Shown here: one piece after another, positions 40,101 to 55,100 of the stretch
Layout of the letters: every line of letters starts with the position of its first letter
Numbering within the stretch: position 1 is the stretch's first letter
DNA from: Haliclystus octoradiatus
Lineage: Eukaryota; Cnidaria; Staurozoa; Stauromedusae; Haliclystidae
Reading direction: 5' to 3'
Length of the DNA: 64,000 nucleotides
Assembly: GCA_916610825.1 (NCBI GenBank)
Contig: OU744451.1
Coordinates: 4,925,345 to 4,989,344, forward strand
The notes under the pieces: model-generated
Seen by the model: the letters and a program-made list of their open reading frames with translations, nothing else
Told to the model about the DNA's origin: nothing
The model's database searches: none
Position numbers and translations under genes: made by a program

Positions 40101-43100
40101 GATTATTTTATGTATGTGTATACATATATTGATTATTTTGGAAATATAATTTTAGATTGACTATTGGATTTTAAAGATGATCTCACCTGATTTACGGAAA
40201 CTCTGAGTTACAGAACATTCTTGTGTTCAATCTATTGGTTATTTTATAAATTAAATATATTAACAAATGACAACGAAGAACCTTATATTCAGATTAAGCA
40301 CATTTGAATCAGATTCTGACTGCGCTTATTTGCATACATTAGGATTATTAGTATGTACCTAACACGATTAAGGTCCGACAAAAGTAGGAATCCTAGATTC
40401 TGGAAGGTTAGAACAAATTCAGAAGAAAATTGATATTTTTATGATTTATTGGTCAAACATCAACAAAAATATTCAGAAGAAAATATCAAAATGCCTCTAG
40501 GATTCCAGAAGGTTGACTGATCTATAAGTCCCGCTTTGATATACCGCACTTTGACGAGCGGTAAGCGGGATACCTCACTTACCAACCTATCAAAATCGTC
40601 GAGGTAAAAGTGAGACTTGGGCAAGTCAATCCAGAAGGCTGAATGATTTTTCGGACACTGAACACAAGCCTATGCAAACCTCTATTCGACAAATTTGCAA
40701 TGGCTACAGAAGCTTCAATGATTATCTGACCTGATTTTGTGGGATGTCCTTTTTGTATTTCCGATCCATCATTGGCAATGGTGTTATATCCAGTTTGATT
40801 TCATCATCGCTCTAATCATCAAAAAATAAACAATTAAATAACACATCATGAAACTACATAGTTTGGTTTTGGGATGTGATCAGTAATGTTTTAGTGGGGG
40901 AACGCCAGAGAACAGCGTTCCCCACTACTTTCTCCAAGGGAACAGCATCCCCTCACTATTTCCATTTGAATTAAGTTTTAGATGATTGCTTTCTTGTTTC
41001 GAGTGACACTATCATCGATATTATCAGTAACACATATATGTATTATCATCCTTGAAATGAGCTGTTGTAAATAAAGTGCAGTACAGTGAAACCTGTATTT
41101 AACGGCCAGCTACGAGAGGTAGATAAATTGACCACTATAGACAGGTGGCCTATATATACAGCTTTTATTCAATAGAAAATAATAATTTAGTCATTGCAAG
41201 AGTGACCACTATAGACAGGTGGCCGCTGTATAGAGGTGAACGTTATAACAGGTTTGACTGTAGTTAGATTGTTTGGCAATACATGTTTGTTTGTGCATCT
41301 GGTAATTGTTTGGCATATTTTATGAACACTTTTATGTGATTTTCAAGTTGCCCGGAGAAACCTGCTGTTTCAGTTCTATGGCGCTCTGTCTATATTAGAA
41401 AAATGTAATCAAAACCATATTATCATTGTATCCTATATCGCACCTGTTGAAAGAATTCATCAAATACTTTAGTGACAGATTGCTGGTGAGCCGGCCATGC
41501 TTTTGTAGCAGCGCAAAGATCACATGCAGTCATCATCAAACAACGTAGACGAAATCTGTAAATTTAATTAACAATAATAATAATTATGTTACATTTTCAA
41601 TCATGTATAATTTCGATGACAGTCACCTTGTTACTTCATCAGCACAAGTAGTTGCTTATTCGAGGGACATAAATTAAAATCTGTATATAAACTGCCAGGG
41701 TCCAACAAAAGTAGGGATCCTAGAATCCTAGATTCTAGAAGGCTGAAGCAAGTTAAGAAGAAAATTGATATTTCTATAATTTATTAGTCAAACTTCAACG
41801 GAAAATATTCAGAAGAAAATGTTGAAAATTCTGAAACTTTTGTTGGACCCTGTAAACAGCCAGCTACGAGAGGTAGACAAAGTGATCATTTTTGGCAGGT
41901 GCTAGAGTGGCCAGTGGCCAATACAGACTGGAGGTTGCTTTACAGAGGTGACTGCTATAACAGGTTTGACTGTAGCAAATTTACAGGCAGATACGAAGAA
42001 CATGTGTGCAAAACTTATGCGGGATTGAGTCGCGGTCTCTCGGAAATCGTGCGGTCATTCTGTCATTGAGCTACCAGTGCAACATTAACAAACAAACAAA
42101 CATATATTCCCATGAGTTTAATTGTTTGTCCATGAAATCTTTTGTTGTGACATAGTTTGTAAACAAAATAGTAGTTTGTCACCTGTGAGTTGTATTATTC
42201 CAGTTAAATGTCTTTGACTTCAATAGATCAACCATAATTGCTTTATTCTCAAAGAAAGTCACTAAATCAGTTGCAAGAATATTTTCTTCAATTAATTCCA
42301 TTACCTTGAAAATACAACGGTTTATTTTTGTATGAATGCTGAGAAAAGGGTATTTATCGAAATTAATTCAGAATTAATAAATGATTTGGTTCAAATTGAG
42401 TTGATACACATATGATATAATACACACCGTTGCTCTGTCTTCCTCTGTGAGACCGTTGAGAACATCACATCCTTTCATCTACACAAATGGAAGCAGATAC
42501 ATTTATTTTTAAAACTACAGTGAAACCTTTTAGTGAAACCTAATAGTGCAGTTGTTAGGGCGTTGGACTTCGGCCCGCAGGGTCTTTGGTTCAATCCCTG
42601 GCAGAAGCACTATCGGTTGGCGTCAGGTAGAGCATCCGACAATTAAACCCACACATGCTCAAAATACAGTAACCAAAATAACCTATCACCTCGGTGACAA
42701 ACAGCTACTAACTTACCGCTTTGTGGTGAAATGGTTAAAGGGGCAAATTGACCGGTGACGCTGCAAGCTCAAGTTGAATTTATGCTTAGCATAATTAGCA
42801 ATGCTTAGCATTGTTATACGCAGGCCTAATTTGTTACAAATTCATGTCAACAATGAACATTGTGTTGTAAACAATAAACATGCATGTGATCCTAAGTGCG
42901 TAGCGCCTGCCGGTCATTTTTGCTCCTTTAAATCCAACAACAACTAAAAGAACCTTGTTAATATCACAGCCTACTTAATATTTATTACTAATATTTCAGA
43001 ACCAGTTTCTATCAAATTTAACTATTTCACTCCAGTTAATATCACAATGTGATTTATGGCTGTACTAGGACAATGATACCAATAAGGTTACTGTAGTATT

Positions 43101-46100
43101 ATCAGAGTAATAAGTATAGAATTGATTGAGCTCAAGGGTAAAGAGTAAAAGTGTTGACAACAGAAGTGTATACGGTATATGAATCTAAAGTAAAGATAAT
43201 TGTTATATAGGTGAATATGTTAATGATATATTAGTCAACTGCATTTGTTATGATAGCATAGTTACGGTACACTGTAATATGAAACAGGTATGTTCTACGC
43301 CTTTCAAGGTTGATTTTATTTAACTTCATTGTACTTAACATTTCACTGCTACAGTCAAACCTGTTATATACAGTCACCTCTATACACCGGCCACCTATCT
43401 ATTAGTGGTCACTCTTGCAATGTCTAAAATAGTATTTTCTATTGAATCAAACCTGTATATAGAGGCCACCTGTCTATAGTTGTCAATTTATCTACCTCTC
43501 GTAGTTGGCTGTTATATACAGGTTTCACTGTTATTATAAATTCTATGTAGCAGATTGCATAAATTATGATACAGGCATAATCATCATATTGGCGCAGAGT
43601 TTCGCGTACTAAGTGTTTGTACTGGATTCATATTAAATAAATATTTAAGTAGTGTGGTTTCCTGAAATTAGGTCTACTCAAATCAATATTTCAAAAACAT
43701 TTGCCAATTAATCATATATTTTACTAGCCAATCACAACATACTACCAAAAACGTGGCAGTGGAAAAAACAATCAGTTCAGTACGATAAATCCAGCGCTAA
43801 TGTGCAGATGAACTATATGAAGAAAAAGTCTGTCTGTATGCAGGCTAGCCTGTTGACTGTTTCTTCAGTCCTGTGAAAAACATAGAAAGGATTTTACGCA
43901 TTTAAACATGGTTAGGAATGTGTATCAGGCTTTTACGCATTTTTCCAACTCTATCTTCGTTGCCCAATTTTTGCTCTGGGGTGCAATTTGTTCGAAACAT
44001 GTTGACTTTCTGCCATGAATTACAATGCCATCGGAATTGCACTGAATTAACAATAAACAGTGATGCGCTTGGCCAATCAGAATCAAGAAATTTTGTTAAA
44101 TATATCATTTTCTATGCAATTACCTGTAAAACGAGTTGTGTCATATAGAAATGATGACGCTCCATACATGAGTCCTTATACAGCATACCTATTGGAGTTT
44201 TTGTTACCATCATAAACGCATTGTTATATCCACAATGATCAAGATCATGGCATATGCTACCAATTATCAAAGAAAGTTTCTAAACAGAAAATAACAAATT
44301 AAAATATTAAATAGATATATAATACCTGGCAATCAAACTTAAAGGTAGGCAAAATCTGGAGGAAAACGTTATTTTCTAATTACATTGTTGATATTTGAAG
44401 GACACTTTCGTGGGGGTAAATTCAAATTATGAAAGAAAACAATGTTATATTTGTCATGTGTAATCCATGTGTTACTGAATGTTAAATGGCCTGTTCATTC
44501 ATGTTTATAAAACTGGGTCATTAAAGCCATGGGCAAGCGACAGGAACATTTGCGTGACCTTTAAATCCTCAAAAACCCTTGTCATTTATTCATGTTTTTG
44601 ATTTGTCATGCTTTTAAATTGCGTTCATCAAACATTATCCAAAGATTTTTGTTTTATCGAACGTCTTCGTCAACCTTTTTGTTTGATTTATCGAAACCCT
44701 TTTGATGTTGTGGCTTCTCCATGGCTTTCCTTTAAGCTAAGTCACATCCTTCTGAGTTGTTTTAGAAAAGTCTTGAAAAAGTCAGGTCCGTTTAGCCGCT
44801 CTTGAAAAGACTGAATCAAAACACACGTCAGACAAAAACAGATTTGCTGCGTAAAAGTTGTTGTCGTTTGCCCAGAGTTTGACATTCATTAAGTGTTTTC
44901 AGAGGCATGATTGAGAAAAAAGATTCATGAATGTAAAATTGCCCAATCGTTAATGAACTCTTAAACATTTGAGCAATTTCACGTTGACGAACCAGGACAT
45001 GAGCTGTTCATAACTGTTTATAAACAGACAAGGAAATTTTCATTAACTCATGAATTAATGGGCCAATTGCTCTGTATTATAGCTAGAATAACTTTTACAA
45101 GCATCTACATGGCTTTGTTGCTAAGAAAATGTATCTGAAAATCCTGATCAAATTGGAAATTCTCATTCTTGATATCAAGTTCTCGAATTGTGAGATCGAT
45201 TGTGTTTTCGAATCTAGTTTGGCTATGGTGATTTGGCATTAATCATTTTCGTTATAATACAAATCATGTTACATACTTCTAAAGGCGTAAGCATTTGACA
45301 GCCATTGACAATGACACTCATGGTATGAGCAACAGAAAATGCATGAGACCAGTTATGATAACTGAGTGATCGATAGAGATTCTTTGTTGCCAGTGTGAAC
45401 GTCACCATTGTGCCTATTTGTGTACTGATAGAAAATATCTAATGTGATTACGAATCAAACACAATTATTATACAGTGAAACCTGTATATAACAGCCAGCT
45501 ACTAGAGGTAGATAAATTGACCATTATAGACAGGTGGTCTTTATATACAGGTTTGATTCAATAGAAAATACTATTTTAGAAATTGCAAGGGTGACCACTA
45601 TAGACAGGTGGCCGCTTTATAGAGGTGACCGTTATAACAGGTTTTACTGTACTGTGTAAAACACAAAGGCGTGATCCGGTTATCGGGTTAAGTGAGATTC
45701 CCTTTATAAAATATTTGCTGAAAGTTTTTCAATTTTGTCTTGCATTGAATAAAGGGTTACCACACACTTACCGTGTTTGTATTCATATTTACTGAACGAA
45801 AAAAAGTTGGAAGATACGAGTGAAGTTTTGAAAGCTTGAACCAGAGGAGAGTGCTTTCAATACGGGGTTATTTAACGTTCGTGAATGTTTTTGAACCAAT
45901 GAGATGTACTAATAATGAATCCCATCATTGAATTGTAAGGTGTGGTATTTTGAATATTTTAAATTTAAACTTATGACAACGTAAGGTGTACTTTGAAATG
46001 TCATATTAATTGATAAAGCTCCCATACCCAGATCACTTCTACATTAGTAAAGGATTACCATACACTTGCTGTGTTTGTATTCATATTTACTACACAAGGA

Positions 46101-49100
46101 ATATTGGAAGACACAAGTGAAGAAGGCGAAAGCTTGATCCTCCAAGGCGAGTGCTTTCAACACTTTCTGAGTGTCTTCCAACTTTTTAGATCGTAGTAAA
46201 TACGAATCAAAACACTTGCAAGCGCTTGGTAACAAACACTTGTAAGCGTTTGGTAACCCTTGTTCTAAAATTAAAAAAAATCAGAAATCTTGTGAGATTC
46301 CTTGATGCTGTGCAAAATGGCTCAATGACTTAGATACATGGGTCCAATGGAAATGACAGGGCAGTGATACACTGAGGTATTTGGTTTTTATTAAGTGGAA
46401 TAGAGTAGCTAGAAAATATAAAACAATATATGATCCTTAGAGATCTTTATGGTGATGATGTTTCTGTGCCACAGTTCTACCAGTGTACTAAGCATTACAC
46501 ATATGGTACACATACTACAGTCAAACCTGTTATAACGGTCACCTGTCTATAGTGGTCACTATTGCATTGTCTAAAATAATATTTTCTATTGAATCAAACC
46601 TGTATATAAAGACCACCTGTTTATAGTGGTCAATTTATCTACCTCTCTTAGTTGGCTGTTATATACAGGTTTCACTGTATTGATAACATTTATTAAGGCA
46701 AAGAAGCTGCTAACCTTAGCTTGCAGAGACTGCTAACATCTCTTAATATGTTAAGGAAAACATTGATCGATATTTCAGAGCGGCAATATGGATTTAGTGA
46801 GAAACTGAAAGAGAAGAGATATAACATAAATACAGTCAAACTCTCTACAGAAACCATGTACAAGTGACGGTCCTGTTATCAGTATACACAATAGCGATAT
46901 TATATTGAATCAACCCTATAATTAAAGGCCACCTGTCTCACATGACATCTGTCTATTGTGATGAAAAACAAGGATTATTTTCTAAAAATGAGAGATTTTT
47001 ATCATCTAATATATTGAGTAGCTCAGAGGCAGCGGAGATTGAGGTTCGATGCCTTTTGGTATATGCATGCTCTTTGTACATGACTGTAAATGTCCTTCAG
47101 TAAAACAAAAACAAGCGCTTGTGCTTACAAGATCAATTGTAAAATGGTTGTCTTAATGTTTTGTAACAGAATTTTGTGAAGCAGAATGAGGGTCAAAAGT
47201 ATATTTTAGCTGAAGGATATGAGAAAATGTATTAACACCAGGCGCTGATCCTGACAGGTTCAAGTGGTGCAATAGATAGTTTCAGATCCAAGTTACGAAA
47301 TCAAAATTGCGCAGGCAAAATCGAGACATATTTATTAATATCATTAGTTGTAATTCTTACTAAGAAAGAAATAATCTACAATCTACATACAGATAAATTA
47401 CAGATTTAAAATGAAAACTTGGTTGCATACACAAAAAACTACTCTTGACCAAATACATTATAAGCAGGTATACCTTGCATGATCTTGAGGTAGGACACTT
47501 GCATTGAATTTCCTAATCACATCTCTGACTTTGCTGTCATCAGGTAGCGCATGATATGTGATTGTATTCTTCAATATTTGACATTCAAGCGTAAGATTTC
47601 TCACTTTTTGACATGTCTGTAGAAACAAGAAACCATTCCATGATAGAAATATCAGTATGATATAATTTAGAATTTAAAAGGTGACATGATTGAGATGATA
47701 TAGGCCTACAAATGTAATAATATGACACACCTTTAAACCTGTTATAGCAACCACCTTTATAAAGCAGTCACTCCATCAATGCCCAAATCAGTATTTCATA
47801 TAGAATGCATCCTGCATATAAAGGCCACCTGCCTATAGAGGTCACTTTCTCTACAACTGATAGATGGTTGGCTGTTATATCAGATCTCAATATAGTCAAT
47901 TAGGAGAAAGGATTTGACTTAAACTTAAACTAAGGATTTAGTCTGAAAACAGACTGAAAAAGACACATTTTAGAGTTTATTGCGGCAGAAAAAGATTGAA
48001 ATTTGCACAAAGATTGAATAATTTCAAGCCTGCGGGCAGACAGACTTTTCTTCGTATATAGTCCATCGGTGCATTAACGCTAAATTTAGCACATTGATTG
48101 TTCGTTCCATTACCACTTTTTTGGTAGTGCCGGTATGCTGTGATTGGCTAATAAAATATGTGAACAATTGGCAAGTATTTTAAACTAATAAAATTGAGTG
48201 ATAACAGGAAATCACACTACATAAATATTCATTTAACATGAATTTAGTACAAACATTAGTATGTGATATTCAGTACGCAAGAAAGAAAATTTATATTTAC
48301 TGTAGTAGTAAGAAATAAAATCAATTAATTTTTTCAGTTAATATATATCAGAATCACTCATTACTTTGAAAAATATTTTTCCAGTATACCGTAACAGATA
48401 ACTAGGCAACTACTTTTGATGGAAATACCTCCTTGTAGCGTAATGCAAGGCCACAGCAGCCAGCAAACATGCGTAGAAGTTCTACATCTATAACAAAGTA
48501 AATAATACAATTAAGCTTAACGATTGACGTTTATATTGATTGCAATATTAACATTGACTTTATTGAACATAATCATTTCTTCTCTCCATTAACTGGTGAT
48601 GATTAACGATTTAATAAAAAAAATTATTTTATCGCTGAATATTTGTTATGATGTTTAATTTATTGTAAGATTGATTGTATGTATGTGAGCATATGCAACT
48701 TGAATGAATACATCTATGCTACAAATATCTATTACAGAAATTTACTATATACCTGTGACTTGTAGCTCAATGGCAGAGCACTTTGTGCGGGAGGCCGGGG
48801 TTTGATTCCTCGTCCATGCACACATGTTTATTGTCAGTATTCATTTGTATATGTAAATTGGTTAATGTTCCCCTATAAACAAATGTTTTGTGCTTACGGG
48901 GTGACTCTCGGTAATTGATTGACTGTAAAATGTAATATTATTATTATATATAACTGGTCAGAAAAAGAACTAATGCATTACCAAAATCTTTGAAATTTCC
49001 ATCTAGTTTGTTGATCATTTCTAACACACCAACAACACTAAGGCAATAGAAATACAACAAATACAAACATTCTTTGAATTATACACAAAGAAGTAACGAG

Positions 49101-52100
49101 TAAAGAGTGAGTTAAGACAAGAGTGAAAACCAAGGAGTGGTAAACATAGAGATACTCTTAGAACTGGCAATAAAAAATGGAGATAGTAATAAAGAACTCA
49201 ACATACACTGCCTGGAAAATAAAATAATTACTTACATAGTTACGATAGAAAATACAGCCACTTGAGATAGCCGGTCGGAAATTGACCGTTACATTTAAAG
49301 TGGCCCTTCTGTAGAAGAATTACTTTATAAATAGCTAAAAATTAAATTTTGTTATAATTTGAAAATGATTGCATGACGCAACCGAAACGTTGTTACCATA
49401 CTATCTATTAATTCGTTATTTTTATAGTAATAAAATATGATTAAGTTAAATAACTCATCTATTTTAATCGAAAATATAAGAATTGGTTAAACAATTGTTT
49501 ATTTAGGGCTCCACTCCATAACACATGGCCCAAGCAGAGAGATCACCAACAAAGTTTATACAACATACATAGAGAAGCCATTTAGACTAATACAGTGAAA
49601 CCTGTATATAACGGCCAGCTACAAGAGGTAGATAAATTGACCACTATAGACAGGTGGCCTTTACCTACAGGTTTGATTCAATAGAAAATGCTACTTTAGA
49701 CATTGCAAGAGTGACTACTATAGACAGGTGGCCGCTGTATACAGGTGACCGTTATAACAGGTTTGACTGTATTTGTAGTTCTATCTGTGATTACCTTTCA
49801 TTGCAAATAATAGGGATACAAAGAATACTGGTGGTTGTATATCCCGTTTGTACATCAATAGATCGATTAAATCGTACATCATCATAAGCATTGATAATGT
49901 TTACAACTTCTTTTGTAGATGCAACGTGACCAGCAATTCCTTCTGAGATTGGAAATCTACAAAATAAAAATACATTTTTTTTCTTTCCATCATTTACAAC
50001 AAACAAGATAAGCTAGTAGCTTTTTTTCCTGGGCTGGTTGGCTAGTTGGTTAGTTGCTTAATTAGTTAGTTAGTTAGCTGGTTAATTGCTTAGTATATTT
50101 GGAGTGGGTCTGTGACTTTAATGTCCGCATGCCCTTCCCAACGCCAACCAATTAATGCTTCTGTCAGGGATTGAACCCAAGAACCTGTGGGCCAAGGTCC
50201 AACGCCCTAACCATTGCACTGTGGCTTATCAAACACATAAAATCTTACATTGTATGTTGGTTATAGGTCATGCATCTAGTATGTCTACATACATTTAGAT
50301 AAGGTCTGAGGAAATGCATATATGCCAATATCAAAATAAATACAGAATATTTGTAATGTATCATTAGGTGGCCTTGGTGTAGTGGTTAGGTCTTTGAACC
50401 TTTGCTGTCAGGGTCCTTGGTTCTAGCCCTACCAGGAGCACTATTGGCTAGCACCAGGAAAGGCATCTGACCATTAAATGTACAGATGCTTCAAAAATAC
50501 TTAACAATTAACCAGCCGCACTGGTGTAAAAGTTATTACCTTACAAGGTTTGTGGAGAAATAAAAATTTCAAAAAAAAAAAGAAATCAAAAATTCAATAA
50601 ATCTGAGAACAAATAGAATTATCTAGATCGGTTTACTAAATAATTATTAACCCATCAAAACATGTCTCTTATTCAACCGATAATATATCTTTTATATACT
50701 TAACAGTTATTGATCTCAGGATTAGTAAATATCGGCATATTATGATCAATGATTTTTATCAATGATTCACAGGTAAATTTTGAAACAAATAACTATAACT
50801 ATAACAGATATTTTAGAGAATATAAGTATCCCTAGCTTCTTTCCGCCATGATACAAAGTGGCCAATTCTTCAGAATTGACTGTTAATCAACTAATTGAAT
50901 TGCTCGATTTTTATATTGACCTATATTGGCCAATGACTATTATAAAATAACGAAGTTCATTTGATCAATCTGATTGGTTTAAAGTTGTGACACCAAATCA
51001 CCATATTAACAAAGAACAAAACCAGGTTCTAAAACAGCCACTTCAAGAGAAAACTCAAGGGGAAAATCATTTGTTGGGCCGGCTTGTAGCTCATAGGTAG
51101 ATGTACGTTAATTGCTTAATACACCTGTTTCTGTCTCTATATCCGAGTCGCTTCATGTACCTTATTTGATATTTCTCTTCTCCATTACCATCAATGCCTT
51201 CGTCAAAAAATGTTGAATATAATTCTTTTCTCTCTTCATCAACAAGAAATACAGAACATCGATCCGCTTTAACCAACCCCTTTGCAAATACCTACAAAAC
51301 AAATGAAAATAAAAATAAAAAATATCAAGATACTATATTGTGGAATTTGAAATGACCATAGCAGGAATTGAGAATAGAAATTGGCCGCTGATTATTCTTT
51401 GCAAGAAAGTCCAAACTAAGATATTGTCAGGGAACGGCAAACAACAAAACCTATAGAGTTAGACTTTGATAAGTTGATATGGCCAAACTTTTAAGACACG
51501 ATTAGCAATCAGGTCAACATTATAACTGTTAACTACTATCATGTACTGTACCATAATGTCATAAATAATATCATCCGTTGTCAATCCATTGTCAAAAAGA
51601 TTCCTGAAAAATCAAATTATAGCGCATGTTAATCATTTGCTATTTAAACTGTTTATGTTTCTATATTATGAATAAATGTAAGCAACAAACCTTGATAACT
51701 GAGATATAAATCTTTCAATATCTGTATGTTGTTTCATTTGTTGAGCTGTCTAGAGAGTAAATAAGATTCAACTGAGATGATGAATTGTTCGCAGAACATT
51801 GTAAATAATAAAGTTGATTAAAGAATTTCTAATCACCTCACAATAGTTGAGCGCAACAGAACCCCACGACAGATAACTGGAAACAATCTAGAAGAGGGTA
51901 AAAAGTAATATACTGGTTGTTTTGAGCAAGTGGTCATTAGTTTCAGATTACAGTGTAACACGTTCAAGTGCAAGTCAACATTCACAACGGATTTCATTGC
52001 ATTTATTCAAATGTGCACACCTCTGCGTAAACAGTTCAGGAGTTCATGAACAGTTGTTTGTGAACGTTATGAAATGGCCCTAAATTTTCATGAACTGTCT

Positions 52101-55100
52101 GTGAGGGTTTGCAAACTGTTCATGAACAGTTCATTAAAATTTAGGCCATTTCATGTTCATACTGTTTTTCATGGGGCATGTCCAGAATTAAGGTACCTCT
52201 TCATCTTCTTGTCCAAATGGCATTGACCCAACATCTCGTGTTACTTGGAAGACACCTATAGCACACAAACATACCGTGAATATTAGACTAGTCTAAAAAA
52301 CACAACTTAAGTTGAAACGTTGACAGGCCCTTCAATTTTATTATTCGGCATGCTGAAAAAGTACTGTACACATTTTATTGTCATTTGATACAAATATTAG
52401 GTTCAGCATGATGCATAAACAAAACAAGTTTTCTGCTGTGAATTAATCGACAAGTATTTGGTGTCAATCTAAAAATACTCATGCCAATAATATAAATGCC
52501 TTGAGACGTGTTGCCACCTACGACGTCATATTTTGAAGAAAGCTATAGGGTGGGAATATTTCTTGAAAATATAGACAGGTGTCCTTTATATACAGGCCTA
52601 ATTTAATAGAATATGCTAATCATGTACTATTACTGAAGTGGCCCCATAGACATGTTATCTCTTCAGAGAAAGGACTATTATAAATGTTTGATTGTAAGAA
52701 TACAGCATCATTTTTATAGGTATAATTCTCAAGTATTACTGAAATGACCACTATAAACAGGTGACTATTATGCAGAGATGACTGTTATAGTAATTTACTG
52801 CACCTTTTTGATTTTAAGGCTCCAAGTACGTTAGACCCGTTAGCTACCAGAGCAGAGTCATTGCTAACCGGTACGCTTCACCCGTTTCTGCTGAGTCAAA
52901 ATGACCCCACATTGTAAGTGGGATGAAAAAAGAGCTTGAATGTGATTCCAGTGGTATGTCTCAATTAATAAATTATGAATATTAAGGGATTACATCACTC
53001 TTGTGAGTGGGTTATCGGAATTTAGATCCACGAGTTCACTAACAACAAACGAGAAATCCATATTGTAAACTCGGCGGCCTCGTTTACGATATGGATTTCT
53101 CATTTGTTGTTAGAGAACGAGTGGGTCTAAATTTCGATGGCCCACAAACAAAGAGTGATGTAATCATTTTAATAATCATGTAACATAACCTTTGTCTTGA
53201 ACATCAATTATCTCTCATCAATTTCACTACAACAATGATTTGTTTTGGCTAATTTAATGGGTCATTGATTTTTCGTTAAATGCAATTTGAATGAAATTCT
53301 TACGAATATCATTTCAAAATGTAACGCGAAGAGTTCAATATCTTTGCAATATTAGAAATATATAGTAAAATTTACATCTGAATATAGCAAATCCCAAGTT
53401 GGTACTTTTTTTTTAATTTCTCAATTGAATTTTCAATTTCAATTATACATTTAAGTTGATTTTATGAAAAAATATTCAATCTGTCGCAGCTAGTAGCCAT
53501 TTTCAAAACATGTGTTCTAGTTGTTTGGCTAAAAGCGTGCAGGTATAGGTCTATATCTGCACACGTGCGGGTATAGACCTATACCTGCACGCTTTTAGGG
53601 GTTGCCATGGAATTTCGTGGGTTGTCTTGACATAACTGCTAAACACGTGGTACAAATCCACCAATCATGATACAAGTTTTTTTCAAGTGATTATTAAATA
53701 TATTTAAGCAAGAAAATATGCTTAAATGGCATCATGGCTAAAAAACTAGGCTTTATTACTGTTTTACGTTGATGTCTGCCGTTCAACAAAGCAGTGGACG
53801 CCTTCAGTGAAATCACTAACTAATTATGTATGATTTTACTCTGATTGCGTAAAACGCAACCCAACCGATATAGTGTAACAAAGGCCTAAATTAAATAAAA
53901 CCCTGGCTTTCAGAAGAGCACACGTTATATTGCATTAAAATTCAGCATCAAAGGGACAATAGTAATATTCTTACCTATCATGTTGTTATTGGAATAGATG
54001 ATTGGTTTGCAAATGACAGATTGAGCGTTACCTAAATAGACAAACGTAGAACTGTACATTCCAAATATTATCCTTACAATAGTGAGAAAAAAGTATATAG
54101 GTTTAGCCACCTACAAGATCAAAATAATTGATCATTACAGACAGGTGGCATAATCAAATACATCATGGACAAATTAACAAATGTCTCTGGGGAAACAAGA
54201 TCGGCAACAAGGAAAGACTTCACAGAGAAAAGCTATACATACATACACTGCAGGCAAAAAATCTGTTGCACACATCGGAGTAGTCTGCTTGCAGACTCAC
54301 TGTCAAAATGTAAATTTGGTAAACAGTAGATCAAGTTTACTCTACTGTTTACCAAGTTTAGAGAAGGCTAAAAAAAAGAAATGTAGACGGTGTCGCCCTA
54401 CCCAAGGCACCCGTACAACTCTTCTATTTCTAGATGAGTGGCTTTTTTCGCTGAGAGCAATGATTTTAAATGCTCTTTGTTGATCTCAGCCGAGACACTG
54501 CAGATCAATTTCAACAGATTTCATGGCAGACAGGTATCGATTGTCAATGCGCAACGATGCGCCGCAGCTACTCACAATGCAATTCCCTCTGGACCATTCC
54601 ATCCGCCATCCTCAGATGGTACTCATTTGACGTTTCAGATAAAGTCAAGGCTGAGTTGACCTTAGGGGGATTCGAACCACAGTCGATCAGATATGATCCG
54701 ATCTGAAGTTCGGTTGCTCTGCCATCTGAGCTAATCCACCCTTCAGCAGGCTAGCATCGGAGCAAAATTGTATAATAACATCAGTTAAACACACAGGGGT
54801 CTCGACCTTGAAAAATACAGTTGCAAATCATTCAAAGCATTACTAAGAACAATCAAATTGGAGGTTTATGCAAAACAGTAGAATGCGATTTCAAATAAAT
54901 AGAGATGATGATGATGAGGAGGTGGACCTTATAAGGGTTGATTGAATATGATTTTGAAGTCGCTATAAACAGGAGGCTGATATGACAGGTTGACCGTACT
55001 AGAAAAAGTGTACAAATCGAATGCAATCGGAATAGAAAAATATATCCAATTAAATTGACGAATAATTGTTCCATGCACACTTATTATGATATACATATAT

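Noticed and set aside
45410-45424. ATG at the start of PDE10A exon 19 ([10 protein letters not shown]) as an independent start codon
   Set aside because: The acceptor CTATCAG upstream and the phase match to exon 18 show that this is an internal exon.
46284-46371. Candidate PDE10A exon (29 codons on the minus strand) between exons 18 and 19
   Set aside because: It has an acceptor, correct phase and the expected length, with loose similarity (HF…, [10 protein letters not shown]), but the frame ends in TGA without a GT donor. Left out of the gene model and reported as a question.
54438-54706. Overlapping open frames of 73–78 codons
   Set aside because: They lie wholly in a tRNA-derived SINE, and the same frames recur (reversed) in the SINE copy at 63694–63987.
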